A DNA stretch of 19,785 nt from JABMMZ01 sp044357345 (lineage in GTDB: Bacteria; Bacteroidota; Bacteroidia; NS11-12g; UBA955). Below, piece by piece: positions 1 through 7,236 of this stretch; the stretch's first letter is position 1, and each line of letters starts with the position of its first letter. The stretch is from the NCBI GenBank assembly GCA_044357345.1, contig JBIKPR010000053.1, positions 1 to 19,785 on the forward strand. The letters are read 5' to 3'. The notes below the pieces were generated by a model that saw only the letters and a program-made list of their open reading frames with translations, made no database searches and was not told the DNA's origin. The position numbers were made by a program, and so were the translations under genes.

Positions 1-1
1 C

Positions 2-670
2 GCTAATAATTGGTCATGGTCATTCCCAGATGGATTTCCAAGCAATGCAAATGGAAAAGGTCCACATAATGTAGTATATAATACGTCTGGAAATAAAAAT
101 GCAACTCTAACTATTTCATGCCCTGGGAACAACAATACCAATCAAAATTATACAAAAAATAATGTTGTAAATATTGGAAATGATACATTCTCAGAGTCAT
201 CATTCAATTACAGTTATTATGCTAATAATAAAGTAGGTTTCATTAACCAATCCAAGGGAAGTAAATTAAGTTTCAAATGGTATTTTGGAGATGGCGATAG
301 CAGTATTGAAAAGAATCCAATCCATCAATATTCTAATGCAAATTTGAAAACGGTAATATTAATTGTAAAAGGAAATTGTGGTTCTGCAGACACAACAATT
401 ACCCTTCGTGATTTTACTTTATTGAATCAAAGCAATATTTTTTACATGGATTTTTATCCAAATCCTAGCTCAGATTATATTTTAATTCAAAGCAATCTTG
501 AACAAAAAATCAATGTCAAAATAACAGATGTAAGTGGTAAATTAGTTTTGGAAATGGATGTAAAAAATGGCGAAAAAATTGACTTACAATCTATTTCTTC
601 AGGTACATATTTGGTTAAAATGACCAGCAATGAGCAACAAAAAAACCAAGTATTGCAGATAAATCATTAG
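2..670 (+). CDS. Secreted PKD-domain protein with T9SS C-terminal sorting domain (3' end only)
   Basis: The reading frame is open from the window edge (codons from base 2) to TAG at 668-670, so the gene starts upstream of the window. Two PKD-like stretches are visible. The first is near the edge (WSWSFPDG). The second runs from about 278 and contains the classic WYFGDGDSS signature followed by HQYSNANLKTVILIV. From about 452 a type A T9SS C-terminal sorting domain begins with FYPNPSSDYILI and ends with GTYLVKM and a short basic tail. In the Bacteroidota such a tail directs export through the outer membrane by the type IX system, usually with surface anchoring. The protein is probably an extracellular adhesin or repeat protein; its N-terminal catalytic or binding part is not in the window. 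A TTG at 344 could be mistaken for the start, but it lies inside the PKD domain. Confidence 0.85.
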   Translation, partial: ANNWSWSFPDGFPSNANGKGPHNVVYNTSGNKNATLTISCPGNNNTNQNYTKNNVVNIGNDTFSESSFNYSYYANNKVGFINQSKGSKLSFKWYFGDGDSSIEKNPIHQYSNANLKTVILIVKGNCGSADTTITLRDFTLLNQSNIFYMDFYPNPSSDYILIQSNLEQKINVKITDVSGKLVLEMDVKNGEKIDLQSISSGTYLVKMTSNEQQKNQVLQINH

Positions 671-758
671 TTAATTCAGATTGAACGATTTTAACTAGCT
701 GTAAATTAAGTTGTTATAAAATTAACAAAAAAAGTAAACAATAATTACTTAAAAAATA

Positions 759-766
759 TACTTTTG
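759..766 (+). promoter_or_regulatory. Predicted -7 element for the DUF2795 gene
   Basis: TACTTTTG matches the Bacteroidota TAnnTTTG consensus exactly and ends 18 bases before the ATG at 785. No good TTTG -33 element is visible at the usual distance. A chance match is possible in DNA this AT-rich, but the position is typical. Confidence 0.5.
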
Positions 767-784
767 CAAAAATAGATTTTTAAA

Positions 785-1006
785 ATGTATTGGACCTTAG
801 AATTAGTATCTTATTTAGATGATGCGCCATGGCCTGCAACCAAAGATGAGTTGATAGACTATGCTATTCGTTCTGGAGCACCAATGGAAGTTGTAGAAAA
901 CTTACAGGAGCTTGAAGACGATGGAGAACCATACGAAAGTATTGAGGAAATATGGGGTGACTATCCCACAGATGATGACTACTTCTTTCACGAAGACGAG
1001 CATTAA
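785..1006 (+). CDS. DUF2795 family protein
   Basis: This is a 73-residue acidic cytoplasmic protein with no signal peptide or membrane segment. The sequence MYWTLELVSYLDDAPWPATK, followed by a DYAIRSGAP block and an LQELEDDGEPYESIEEIW block, is what I recognise as the Bacteroidota form of DUF2795, small proteins of unknown role often annotated as conserved hypothetical. The tail is strongly acidic (DYPTDDDYFFHEDEH). The ATG is the first codon of the conserved domain and sits just behind a -7 box at 759-766. The gene ends one base before the stop of the convergent gene. Its function is not known. Confidence 0.85.
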   Translation: MYWTLELVSYLDDAPWPATKDELIDYAIRSGAPMEVVENLQELEDDGEPYESIEEIWGDYPTDDDYFFHEDEH

Positions 1007-1007
1007 T

Positions 1008-2210
1008 CTATCCAAAAAATGCTTTTTGACGCTTTGCCTTAACTTCCATTAAAGGCTCAGTGATCACTATTAATTTCTCAATTGGTACAATTGGGTTGGA
1101 GATTGATTGATTGAAGAAATCGTCAACCTTAAAACTATTTTCTTTTAATTGTATATTTTGAAATTGGTATAAATACTTCTTTTTATTGTTAAAAGATGTA
1201 TTCAAATACAATCCGATTACACCTTCAATTTTATTTAATTCCAAAACACCAGACTCTACTAAAATTGAGATGTTTTTCTTCTGCTGAATCAAATCTGTAT
1301 GCTGACCCAATTCTGCAAAATCAATAAATCCTTGCTTTTGAACTTGTCTAATCAAACTATTATTTGCTAAACTACCGCTGTCTATATTTAAATTTAACTT
1401 GAAGTTTTTGCTAAAAATAAAGTTGGACACTATTTTTTGTTTTGAATTTAAATGTTTGAAATTTATTTGTTCTGAATAATTTTCCTTTAATTCATTTTTC
1501 ATAATTTCAATATCATTTTGAACACTTGAAATTAAACCCTTTACTGCCTTTATTGGATCCAATGATTCAGAATTCCAGTTTTCAAATAGATACGCTTCAA
1601 TATTTAACTTTTGAAAAATATTGCCATACTGTTTCCAAAGTTGATAATTCAAAAATAATAATATTTGACGCTTATTCGCAAAACTAAAATGGTTAAATGC
1701 ATGCCAATCCAATAGTGAATACACCATCGATTCAAGGGCATGATAACCTTTAAAATCTTCTAGCCATTGCTCAAATATCACTTTCAGCTCCTCTGGACAA
1801 GATGCTGATTCAGGCGCCTGATTAGAAAACAAATCAAAACTATTTGATGATTCTAGCCCCTCATTATATAATATACATTCATAAATTGATGCAGAACTTT
1901 GAATTGTGTGCAAATGGAAATTTTCTATGGAACGGAAATATTGTTCAGTTTCCTTTTTTATAAGAATATTTCTACTAAGTTTTGTCTCCAAATAATCTGG
2001 AATCAATAAAGCATCAATTTTTGTATTTACCAAACATGCATAATATGCTGACTTGCTTTTGAAAGTTTTATCTAAAAAAGTTTTTTTGTTCGATTCACTT
2101 AAGGGTATGTTCTTATATAAACTTGATATTGACTCAAGTTCCTCATTTACCAACTCAATATCATTGGTAAACATTTTGTGTAATTGCTCGAAAATTAGGT
2201 GATCCCTCAT
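1008..2210 (-). CDS. Unrecognised protein, possibly a catalytically degenerate Fic-like protein with winged helix
   Basis: I do not recognise this protein by name. From the ATG at 2210 it has 400 residues and no signal peptide. Its layout resembles Fic (AMP-transferase) proteins: an N-terminal helical region, a helix-rich linker (about 85-105), then about 138-210 where ELKVIFEQWLEDF leads to LESMVYSLLDWHAFNHF and FANKRQILLFLN. In true Fic proteins that stretch carries the catalytic HPFxDGNGR loop; here the equivalent is NHFSFANKR, so the phosphate-binding glycines are lost and the histidine is shifted. Residues of about 288-340 look like the C-terminal winged helix common in Fic proteins (LGQHTDLIQQKKNISILVES). 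If the fold is right, the protein is probably a non-enzymatic regulator. A TTG at 2246 would add 12 residues, but it overlaps a possible -7 box. The Fic assignment is inference; the coding call is solid. Confidence 0.7.
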   Translation of the reverse strand: MRDHLIFEQLHKMFTNDIELVNEELESISSLYKNIPLSESNKKTFLDKTFKSKSAYYACLVNTKIDALLIPDYLETKLSRNILIKKETEQYFRSIENFHLHTIQSSASIYECILYNEGLESSNSFDLFSNQAPESASCPEELKVIFEQWLEDFKGYHALESMVYSLLDWHAFNHFSFANKRQILLFLNYQLWKQYGNIFQKLNIEAYLFENWNSESLDPIKAVKGLISSVQNDIEIMKNELKENYSEQINFKHLNSKQKIVSNFIFSKNFKLNLNIDSGSLANNSLIRQVQKQGFIDFAELGQHTDLIQQKKNISILVESGVLELNKIEGVIGLYLNTSFNNKKKYLYQFQNIQLKENSFKVDDFFNQSISNPIVPIEKLIVITEPLMEVKAKRQKAFFG

Positions 2211-2300
2211 GGCGTTAGAACCACAAAATTCGTCTACTTGTTCCAAATTTTAAATCATTGATACAAACACAAGTACTTCAAATTATTAACAAAATAGGTC

Positions 2301-2362
2301 ATTATATTGTATAAATATAATAAAGCTTAGATAAATATACATATTTAAGTGTACAATATAAT
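2301..2362. repeat. Inverted repeat with 11-bp perfect arms
   Basis: ATTATATTGTA at 2301-2311 is the exact reverse complement of TACAATATAAT at 2352-2362, with a 40-bp spacer. The spacer holds a smaller dyad (TAAATA/TATTTA around TACA, 2332-2347) and an extra AATATAAT at 2314-2321, which forms a second, tighter dyad with 2301-2308. This fits an operator or a cruciform-prone site. The arms contain only one G/C pair each, so AT bias lowers the weight of the match. Confidence 0.5.
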
Positions 2363-2542
2363 AATCACCTTCAAAACCTAGAGAATAACATTCTCATTTT
2401 TAGAGATTCATATTTAAACAAATTGTAACCTTATCGTCATTAAATATAAAAGTAAATATATTAGCACTAAACTCGATACTAATTAATTTAAAAATAAAAA
2501 ACAATTTGTGGTACATAGTTTGTAATGCACTATAAATCAAGT

Positions 2543-2566
2543 ATTATATTTTAAACAAAATATAAT
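2543..2566 (+). promoter_or_regulatory. 10-bp dyad followed by a T run just before a start codon
   Basis: ATTATATTTT (2543-2552) and AAAATATAAT (2557-2566) are perfect reverse complements around the tetraloop AAAC. T2566-T2570 follow, and the ATG is at 2576. It could be an operator, a translation-modulating hairpin or a weak attenuator. The stem is made only of A/T pairs, so RNA stability would be low. Confidence 0.4.
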
Positions 2567-2575
2567 TTTTATTCT

Positions 2576-2962
2576 ATGCAATACACAAATTCTGTATTAA
2601 AACCTTTTATCATCACAGATGATCGAATATTAGAAGTTCATTATAAAGATGGGGCAATAGTTACTTTAGATGAAATTAAATTATTGCTGAATGATTTATA
2701 TAAATTCTCAAATAATACAAGGTTAAAACGTCTTGTTGTATTATCAAAAAATGCAAAAATGGAATTAGCGGCGCGAATATATATACAAGAGCACAATAAA
2801 GACAACAAGGCGCTTATTGCCGCAGAAGCAATTGTAGTTTATTCATTGACTCAAAAAATGACCACTAACTTTTATTTAAAATTCATCAAAGATTCTTACC
2901 CTTCTAAATTTTTCTTGGATATAGATAAAGCCAGAGAATGGCTATTAAAAAAAGGTCAATAA
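2576..2962 (+). CDS. SpoIIAA/STAS-like small protein (DUF7793-type)
   Basis: This is a 128-residue cytoplasmic protein. The pattern of a short N-terminal strand region, a central helix-strand segment (NNTRLKRLVVLSKNAKMELA), the hydrophobic AIVVYSLTQKMTTNFYLKF, and the ending YPSKFFLDIDKAREWL is that of the STAS/SpoIIAA-like Bacteroidota proteins annotated as DUF7793. Many of these share the tail in which a tyrosine-proline pair precedes FF and the EWL helix. Such proteins are thought to be structural relatives of anti-sigma-factor antagonists, but their partners are unknown. I see no obvious phosphorylatable serine loop. The gene has a repeat-rich upstream region and its 3' end overlaps the hflX 3' end by seven bases. 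Confidence 0.65.
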   Translation: MQYTNSVLKPFIITDDRILEVHYKDGAIVTLDEIKLLLNDLYKFSNNTRLKRLVVLSKNAKMELAARIYIQEHNKDNKALIAAEAIVVYSLTQKMTTNFYLKFIKDSYPSKFFLDIDKAREWLLKKGQ

Positions 2963-4146
2963 TTTTCCGGAAATAGTTCCACGATTTTTTGTTTAAACCC
3001 TAAAATATTGGTTTTGCTCGTTGCTGAAATAAATACAACTGGTGCGTGTTCCTTACTTATCCAACTTCTTTCAAATTCAGTTAATACCGTGTCTGGATTG
3101 GTCTCCAAATAAGCATCAATTTTATTAAACACCAATAAAGTAGGTTTGTCTTTTGCTCCTATTTCAAACAACGTTTGTTTCACCAATGTCATTTGATTTT
3201 CAAAATCAGGATTTGAAATATCAATAACATGAATTAACGCGTCTGCTTCAATTACCTCAGCTAAAGTACTCTTAAAACTCTCAATTAACAGTGTTGGTAG
3301 TTTTCTAATAAATCCAACCGTATCACTTAGCAAAATAGGTATATGCCTACCTTCTGATCTTTGGTCTTCCAATACAATTTTCCTAACTGTTGAATCTAAA
3401 GTAGCAAATAATTTGTTTTCAGCTAAAATATCTGCGTTACTTAAAAGATTCATGATTGTACTTTTTCCAACATTTGTATAGCCAACTAAAGCAACACGTT
3501 TCTTGTCAAATCTATTTTGCCTTTGTACATAATTTTGTTTCTCAATCAGAGCCAAACGCTCTTGAAGTTTTGTGATATTGCTTCGAATTACCCTTCTGTC
3601 TGTCTCAATTTCAGTTTCACCAGGACCCTTCATGCCAATACCACCCTTTTGTTTGGATAAGTGTGTCCACATCTTAGTCAATCGAGGCAACATGTATTGA
3701 TTCTGAGCAAGCTCTACCTGCGTCTTTGCTTGCGCGGTCTTTGCATTTTTAGAAAAAATATCAAGAATCAGCATGCTTCTGTCTAGGATTTTAACATCTT
3801 TAACTACCCGTTCAATATTCCTTATTTGAGATGGACTTAATTCATCGTCAAAAATAACCATATCGGCACCTTCAACTTTAACCATAATTTCCAAATCACT
3901 TAATTTACCTTCCCCTAAAAATGTCCTGGGATCAGGGTATTCTAAATTTTGCGTAATTCTTCCTTTTGTTATTGCCCCAGCCGTGCTTGTTAATGCTTCT
4001 AATTCATCTAAATAGTCCTTAAGGTGATTTTCTCGATCTCCTTTGCGATGAACGCCTACAAGAATTGCTTTCTCGGTCTTTACATCGTTATAAAAAAATG
4101 CTGGTTTCAATAAATATATATTATTTTTGTAATCAACTACAAACAT
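2956..4146 (-). CDS. hflX: GTPase HflX, ribosome-associated
   Basis: The protein has 396 residues. The N-terminal HflX domain (about 25-165) includes the sequence RTFLGEGK (74-81). The glycine-rich linker GGIGMKGPGETEIETDRR lies at 168-185 and is diagnostic for HflX. The G domain has Walker A GYTNVGKS (222-229), a switch I TLDST (249-253), DTVG (275-278), NKID (341-344) and SAT (374-376). HflX binds the 50S subunit and splits stalled or hibernating ribosomes using GTP, especially under heat or antibiotic stress. The ATG at 4146 gives a normal family length with a slightly extended N-terminus. All G motifs are intact, so an active enzyme is expected. The 3' end overlaps the convergent STAS-like gene by seven bases. 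A -7 box is seen 45 bases upstream, inside the divergent neighbour. Confidence 0.95.
   Translation of the reverse strand: MFVVDYKNNIYLLKPAFFYNDVKTEKAILVGVHRKGDRENHLKDYLDELEALTSTAGAITKGRITQNLEYPDPRTFLGEGKLSDLEIMVKVEGADMVIFDDELSPSQIRNIERVVKDVKILDRSMLILDIFSKNAKTAQAKTQVELAQNQYMLPRLTKMWTHLSKQKGGIGMKGPGETEIETDRRVIRSNITKLQERLALIEKQNYVQRQNRFDKKRVALVGYTNVGKSTIMNLLSNADILAENKLFATLDSTVRKIVLEDQRSEGRHIPILLSDTVGFIRKLPTLLIESFKSTLAEVIEADALIHVIDISNPDFENQMTLVKQTLFEIGAKDKPTLLVFNKIDAYLETNPDTVLTEFERSWISKEHAPVVFISATSKTNILGFKQKIVELFPENY
4122..4129 (+). promoter_or_regulatory. Predicted -7 element for the 4177-6608 unit
   Basis: TATTTTTG matches TAnnTTTG exactly and lies 48 bases before the GTG at 4177. It falls inside the first codons of divergent hflX, so transcription from it would run antisense to the hflX 5' end. 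Confidence 0.35.
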
Positions 4147-4176
4147 AGTATTTTAGCCCTTTATTTCAGGCATTAA

Positions 4177-5646
4177 GTGAAAATTTACAACAAATTTAAT
4201 TGGCTTGGTTTTCTAATAGTTTTGTTAGCTTATTCAGCTTCTCAAAATTGCTTTTCCCAGCAAATCCTATGGGCCAATAAAAATAACCTTGATAAAAAAA
4301 CAGATTTTACTAAAGTAATTGGTCAAAATAAATTTGGAGTATATGTCCTCAAACATAGAAACAGTAGTTTTCGCCGTTATTTTATACTTGAGTATTTTGA
4401 TAAACGAATGAATCTTTTAAAGAGTAAAACCTTTAAAATACCCAATTCTGAATTAGAAAAAATAGTTGTAACCCCTAATAATATAATTGCATTCTCAAAA
4501 GAGTACACAAAGGGAAGTTTAAGCAGATTATTTTATCAAACCATCGATTCTAATTTTAACATTTCTGAAGCATCAACAATTGTCAATTTTACGAATCCAG
4601 ACCTTGAAATGTCTGATTTAAGAATTGAATACAATTCTAAAAAAGACAAGTTTCTTATTTGGTACCTCAGTGGTGAAAATGAAACCACCAACTTAATTTC
4701 ATTTATTCTTCAGAACAAACAAATTAAATCGAATCCAATCCCCTCAATACCAAGTAAAATTGAGAATTTATTCATAGGAGATGCCCTTATAGATGATACA
4801 GGAAATCTATATTTAATATACTCGAAGTCAGAAAAATTCAAAAGTAAATTAGCCGCAGATTTTGAACATAGATTATTGGCCTTTAACATATTTAGTAATT
4901 CTAAAATTGATATCGGGCTGAATGATGAAAATACATTTTTTAGCGGTTATAAACTAACCTATAATAAGTCACTAATGGAAGTTGCTGCATTTGGGTTAAC
5001 GGGTGTAACTGATGAGGATGAAAACAAAGGTTATTTCTCTATTAAAATAAGTTGTGTAAACTTCGCCATAAAATCGAAATTAAACAACGATTTCGACCGA
5101 AAATTAGTAAGCCAAGTCCTCGGTCTCAAAAACGAGCAAAAAGGCGAACAACTTAATAAGTTTAAAATAAAAAAGTTAATTCCCAAGTTGGATGGTGGAA
5201 TGCTTGCAATTTGTGAAAGAATGTTTATTACAACACAAAGTGATATCTTTTATGTTAATGGAATCCCACAAAGTACCTACGCAAGAATATTTAACAATGA
5301 TGAGGTATTGGTGCTTGATTTAGATTCAAATGGAAACACAAATTGGTTTGATATTGTTAACAAAAACCAATCATCAATAAATGATGGAGGTTATTATAAT
5401 GGGATAGTAATCATGGTTAATGATGCAGAAATAAACATTCTATATAACGATAGATTGAGTGCTAATGCAGATATTATTCAGGTAAGTTACAATTCAAATG
5501 GTGAGCATTCTAAAAAAATCCTTTTAAACAATGATCAATTTTATGCTTTACTTATTCCATCAGAATACAACCAAGTTACCGCAAATAGCATAGTTTTGCC
5601 AATCAATCAAAACCGAGATTTCACTTTTATAAAACTACTATATTGA
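4177..5646 (+). CDS. Secreted protein of unknown function
   Basis: I do not recognise the family. The protein has 489 residues and starts with an apparent Sec signal peptide (a basic start, then WLGFLIVLLAYSASQNCFSQ, cleavage near residue 28). An in-frame TAA lies directly before the GTG, so GTG 4177 is the furthest upstream start, and the signal peptide follows it at once. The mature part alternates short hydrophobic strands with polar loops (for example FGVYVLKHRNSSFRRYFILEYFD and NLYLIYSKSEK), which suggests an all-beta, possibly propeller-like fold; that is inference. No lipobox, PKD domain or T9SS tail is seen, so a periplasmic or outer-membrane location is likely. Its TGA overlaps the start of the next gene by four bases, so the two are probably translationally coupled. 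Confidence 0.75.
   Translation: MKIYNKFNWLGFLIVLLAYSASQNCFSQQILWANKNNLDKKTDFTKVIGQNKFGVYVLKHRNSSFRRYFILEYFDKRMNLLKSKTFKIPNSELEKIVVTPNNIIAFSKEYTKGSLSRLFYQTIDSNFNISEASTIVNFTNPDLEMSDLRIEYNSKKDKFLIWYLSGENETTNLISFILQNKQIKSNPIPSIPSKIENLFIGDALIDDTGNLYLIYSKSEKFKSKLAADFEHRLLAFNIFSNSKIDIGLNDENTFFSGYKLTYNKSLMEVAAFGLTGVTDEDENKGYFSIKISCVNFAIKSKLNNDFDRKLVSQVLGLKNEQKGEQLNKFKIKKLIPKLDGGMLAICERMFITTQSDIFYVNGIPQSTYARIFNNDEVLVLDLDSNGNTNWFDIVNKNQSSINDGGYYNGIVIMVNDAEINILYNDRLSANADIIQVSYNSNGEHSKKILLNNDQFYALLIPSEYNQVTANSIVLPINQNRDFTFIKLLY
4191..4198 (-). promoter_or_regulatory. Predicted -7 element for hflX
   Basis: On the minus strand this reads TAAATTTG, an exact TAnnTTTG match, 45 bases upstream of the hflX ATG at 4146. 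It lies in the signal-peptide codons of the divergent gene that starts at 4177. Confidence 0.4.
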
Positions 5647-6608
5647 TACGTTTATTCTCATATACCTTTAATCAAACTATACTGTTTTTGTTTCTGTTTA
5701 CCATTGTAATTAGAACTACTGGACTACTCGTTCCGTACATAAATACTACACAAACCGTAAATATTAGTTATCTATCTGAGTTCTTTCAGTGGCTTAATTA
5801 TTATCCAATTATTGGATTTTTAATTTCTACTATTTTTGTGTTTTTAACAGGGTTAATTTTCAATAATATTTGCGTTAAACACGAGCTTATTATTTTTCCT
5901 TCATATTTACCTGCCTATTTTTTTGTTTTACTAAACTCGGTTTTTGTTGATCAATTTTATGCTGGACCGGTAATATTTGTCAACTTTTTTATGATTGTTT
6001 CTCTGGGCGCAATTTTAAATTTATTTCAATCAGAAAACCCAAGCATTTCGATATTTTCAGCCTCTACTCTAGCAGGTTTAAGTGCATTGTTAAATATGAC
6101 TTACATAGCATTTTTTATCGTGGTTCTTATTGGAATAAATATTTTTAGACAGTTTAATTTCAGAGAAAACATTTCAGCTTTAATTGGATTTTTATTGCCG
6201 CTTTATGTTGGCACAATGGTAAATTATTTAATCAATGGTAATTATTTGCCATTTTACCTTTTTTTCCCAGATTATGGCAATTTCAATAACCAATATTGGG
6301 CTCTGTATTCTGCTCTTCCAAGTGTAGGGTTAGTAGGTGTTTTAGCGTTCTTCCGAATGTATAGAAACTTCTTCCGCAACTCCACCAAGCAAAGAAGATT
6401 TATACAGTTCATGATGATTTTTCTAATTACCACACTAGTTCTTATGACCACAGGTAAACAAAACCCGAGGCAGGAGTTTTCATTTGTTACAATCCCTTTA
6501 GCATTTGCTTTCACATTCTACTTTGCCAACAGCAAAATAAATATTCTCAAAGAAATTGTAAATATGTTATTGATAGGGTCCATCTTGTATTTCAGATGGT
6601 ACCATTAA
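5643..6608 (+). CDS. Polytopic inner-membrane protein, DUF6427-like
   Basis: The protein has 321 residues and about eight or nine hydrophobic helices, for example ILFLFLFTIVI near 13-23, YPIIGFLISTIFVFLTGLIF near 54-73, and a final helix near the C-terminus. The succession of helices with short basic loops (NIFRQFNFREN in the middle, FRMYRNFFRN later) resembles DUF6427 proteins of the Bacteroidota, which have no known function. I base this on overall pattern rather than a diagnostic motif. The start is a TTG that shares TGA with the upstream stop (TTGA), a four-base overlap typical of coupled genes. It ends one base before the stop of the convergent glutathione peroxidase. It may act together with the secreted protein encoded upstream. 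Confidence 0.7.
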   Translation: MIRLFSYTFNQTILFLFLFTIVIRTTGLLVPYINTTQTVNISYLSEFFQWLNYYPIIGFLISTIFVFLTGLIFNNICVKHELIIFPSYLPAYFFVLLNSVFVDQFYAGPVIFVNFFMIVSLGAILNLFQSENPSISIFSASTLAGLSALLNMTYIAFFIVVLIGINIFRQFNFRENISALIGFLLPLYVGTMVNYLINGNYLPFYLFFPDYGNFNNQYWALYSALPSVGLVGVLAFFRMYRNFFRNSTKQRRFIQFMMIFLITTLVLMTTGKQNPRQEFSFVTIPLAFAFTFYFANSKINILKEIVNMLLIGSILYFRWYH

Positions 6609-6609
6609 T

Positions 6610-7191
6610 TTATTTGCCAATTGCCTTTAAAAACTCGGCATCAGTTGGTTTTACAGTAGAAGCAAAATAATACACCAATTCACCACTCGGACTGATAATA
6701 AATTTGTTAAAGTTCCATTTAACTTCAAAATCACCTGAACCATTCAATGATTTTTGAGTTAACCAAGCATACAAACCGTTTTGATTTGATCCTTTTACAT
6801 CTAATTTTTCTGTCAGTGGAAAAGTAACGCCATAATTCTTCTCGCAAAAACTGCCAATTTCTACAGCAGTGCCAGACTCTTGACCTCCAAACTGATTGCA
6901 AGGACATCCTAAAACAACAATATTACTGTCTTTGTATTTGCTATAGAATGCTTGTAAATCTTTGTATTGAGGGGTAAAACCACAAGCACTTGCAGTGTTA
7001 ACAATTACAATGTATTTACCTTTGTAATCAGCCAACTTGATCACTCCTTTTCCGTCTAAAGTGTTTACACTAAGATCATAAATTGATTTGGAGCTTGGTG
7101 TGGTGGTGGTTGCGTCTGCTTTTTTTGATTTTCCAACAAAGCAGGAGGTGATTAAACTTAATATTCCCATTATATAAATTGTATTTTTCAT
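6610..7191 (-). CDS. Glutathione peroxidase-family thiol peroxidase, lipoprotein form
   Basis: The protein has 193 residues. It starts with a lipoprotein signal (lipobox LITSC, Cys17), then a low-complexity Thr/Ser/Ala linker to about residue 36, so it should be anchored in the envelope rather than cytoplasmic. The peroxidase domain is complete: peroxidatic Cys70 in NTASACGFTPQY, Gln104 in NQFGGQE, and Trp159-Asn160 in KWNFNKF. These form the usual catalytic set. Cys replaces selenocysteine, and Cys116 in FCEKNYGVTFP matches the resolving cysteine of thioredoxin-dependent members. It reduces hydrogen peroxide and organic or lipid hydroperoxides, more likely with thioredoxin-type donors than with glutathione. 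It is a single gene: convergent with the membrane protein on one side, divergent from the DUF2452 gene on the other. Confidence 0.92.
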   Translation of the reverse strand: MKNTIYIMGILSLITSCFVGKSKKADATTTTPSSKSIYDLSVNTLDGKGVIKLADYKGKYIVIVNTASACGFTPQYKDLQAFYSKYKDSNIVVLGCPCNQFGGQESGTAVEIGSFCEKNYGVTFPLTEKLDVKGSNQNGLYAWLTQKSLNGSGDFEVKWNFNKFIISPSGELVYYFASTVKPTDAEFLKAIGK

Positions 7192-7201
7192 AAATAATGA
7201 A

Positions 7202-7209
7202 CAAAAATA
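7202..7209 (-). promoter_or_regulatory. Predicted -7 element for the peroxidase gene
   Basis: The minus strand reads TATTTTTG, an exact TAnnTTTG match, with a TTTG 23 bases further upstream (7236-7233). The ATG at 7191 is only about ten bases downstream, so the leader would be very short. Confidence 0.4.
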
Positions 7210-7236
7210 GCTGATAAGTGTTTTAAAAAATGCAAA

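Larger units (their letters stand above)
2211..2575. other. AT-rich divergent intergenic region with nested inverted repeats
   Basis: This 365-bp stretch has no convincing gene and separates two divergent genes. It holds several dyads: ATTATATTGTA at 2301-2311 with its complement at 2352-2362, a nested 6-7 bp dyad at 2332-2347, GAGAAT/ATTCTC at 2381-2395, and a 10-bp dyad at 2543-2566 next to the downstream ATG. The 8-mer ATTATATT or its complement occurs five times (2301, 2314, 2355, 2543, 2559). It probably contains both divergent promoters. No exact TAnnTTTG is seen; relaxed forms occur at 2516-2522 (plus) and 2253-2244 (minus). Confidence 0.6.

Noticed and set aside
344..670. Separate 108-residue protein starting at TTG 344
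   Set aside because: The same frame is open to the window edge with coherent PKD-like sequence; 344 lies inside that domain.
671..784. Terminator after the T9SS protein gene
   Set aside because: I found no stable hairpin with a T run in this gap.
2381..2395. GAGAAT/ATTCTC hairpin followed by T residues as a terminator
   Set aside because: The stem is only six pairs, and no plus-strand gene ends upstream; noted only as a small dyad.
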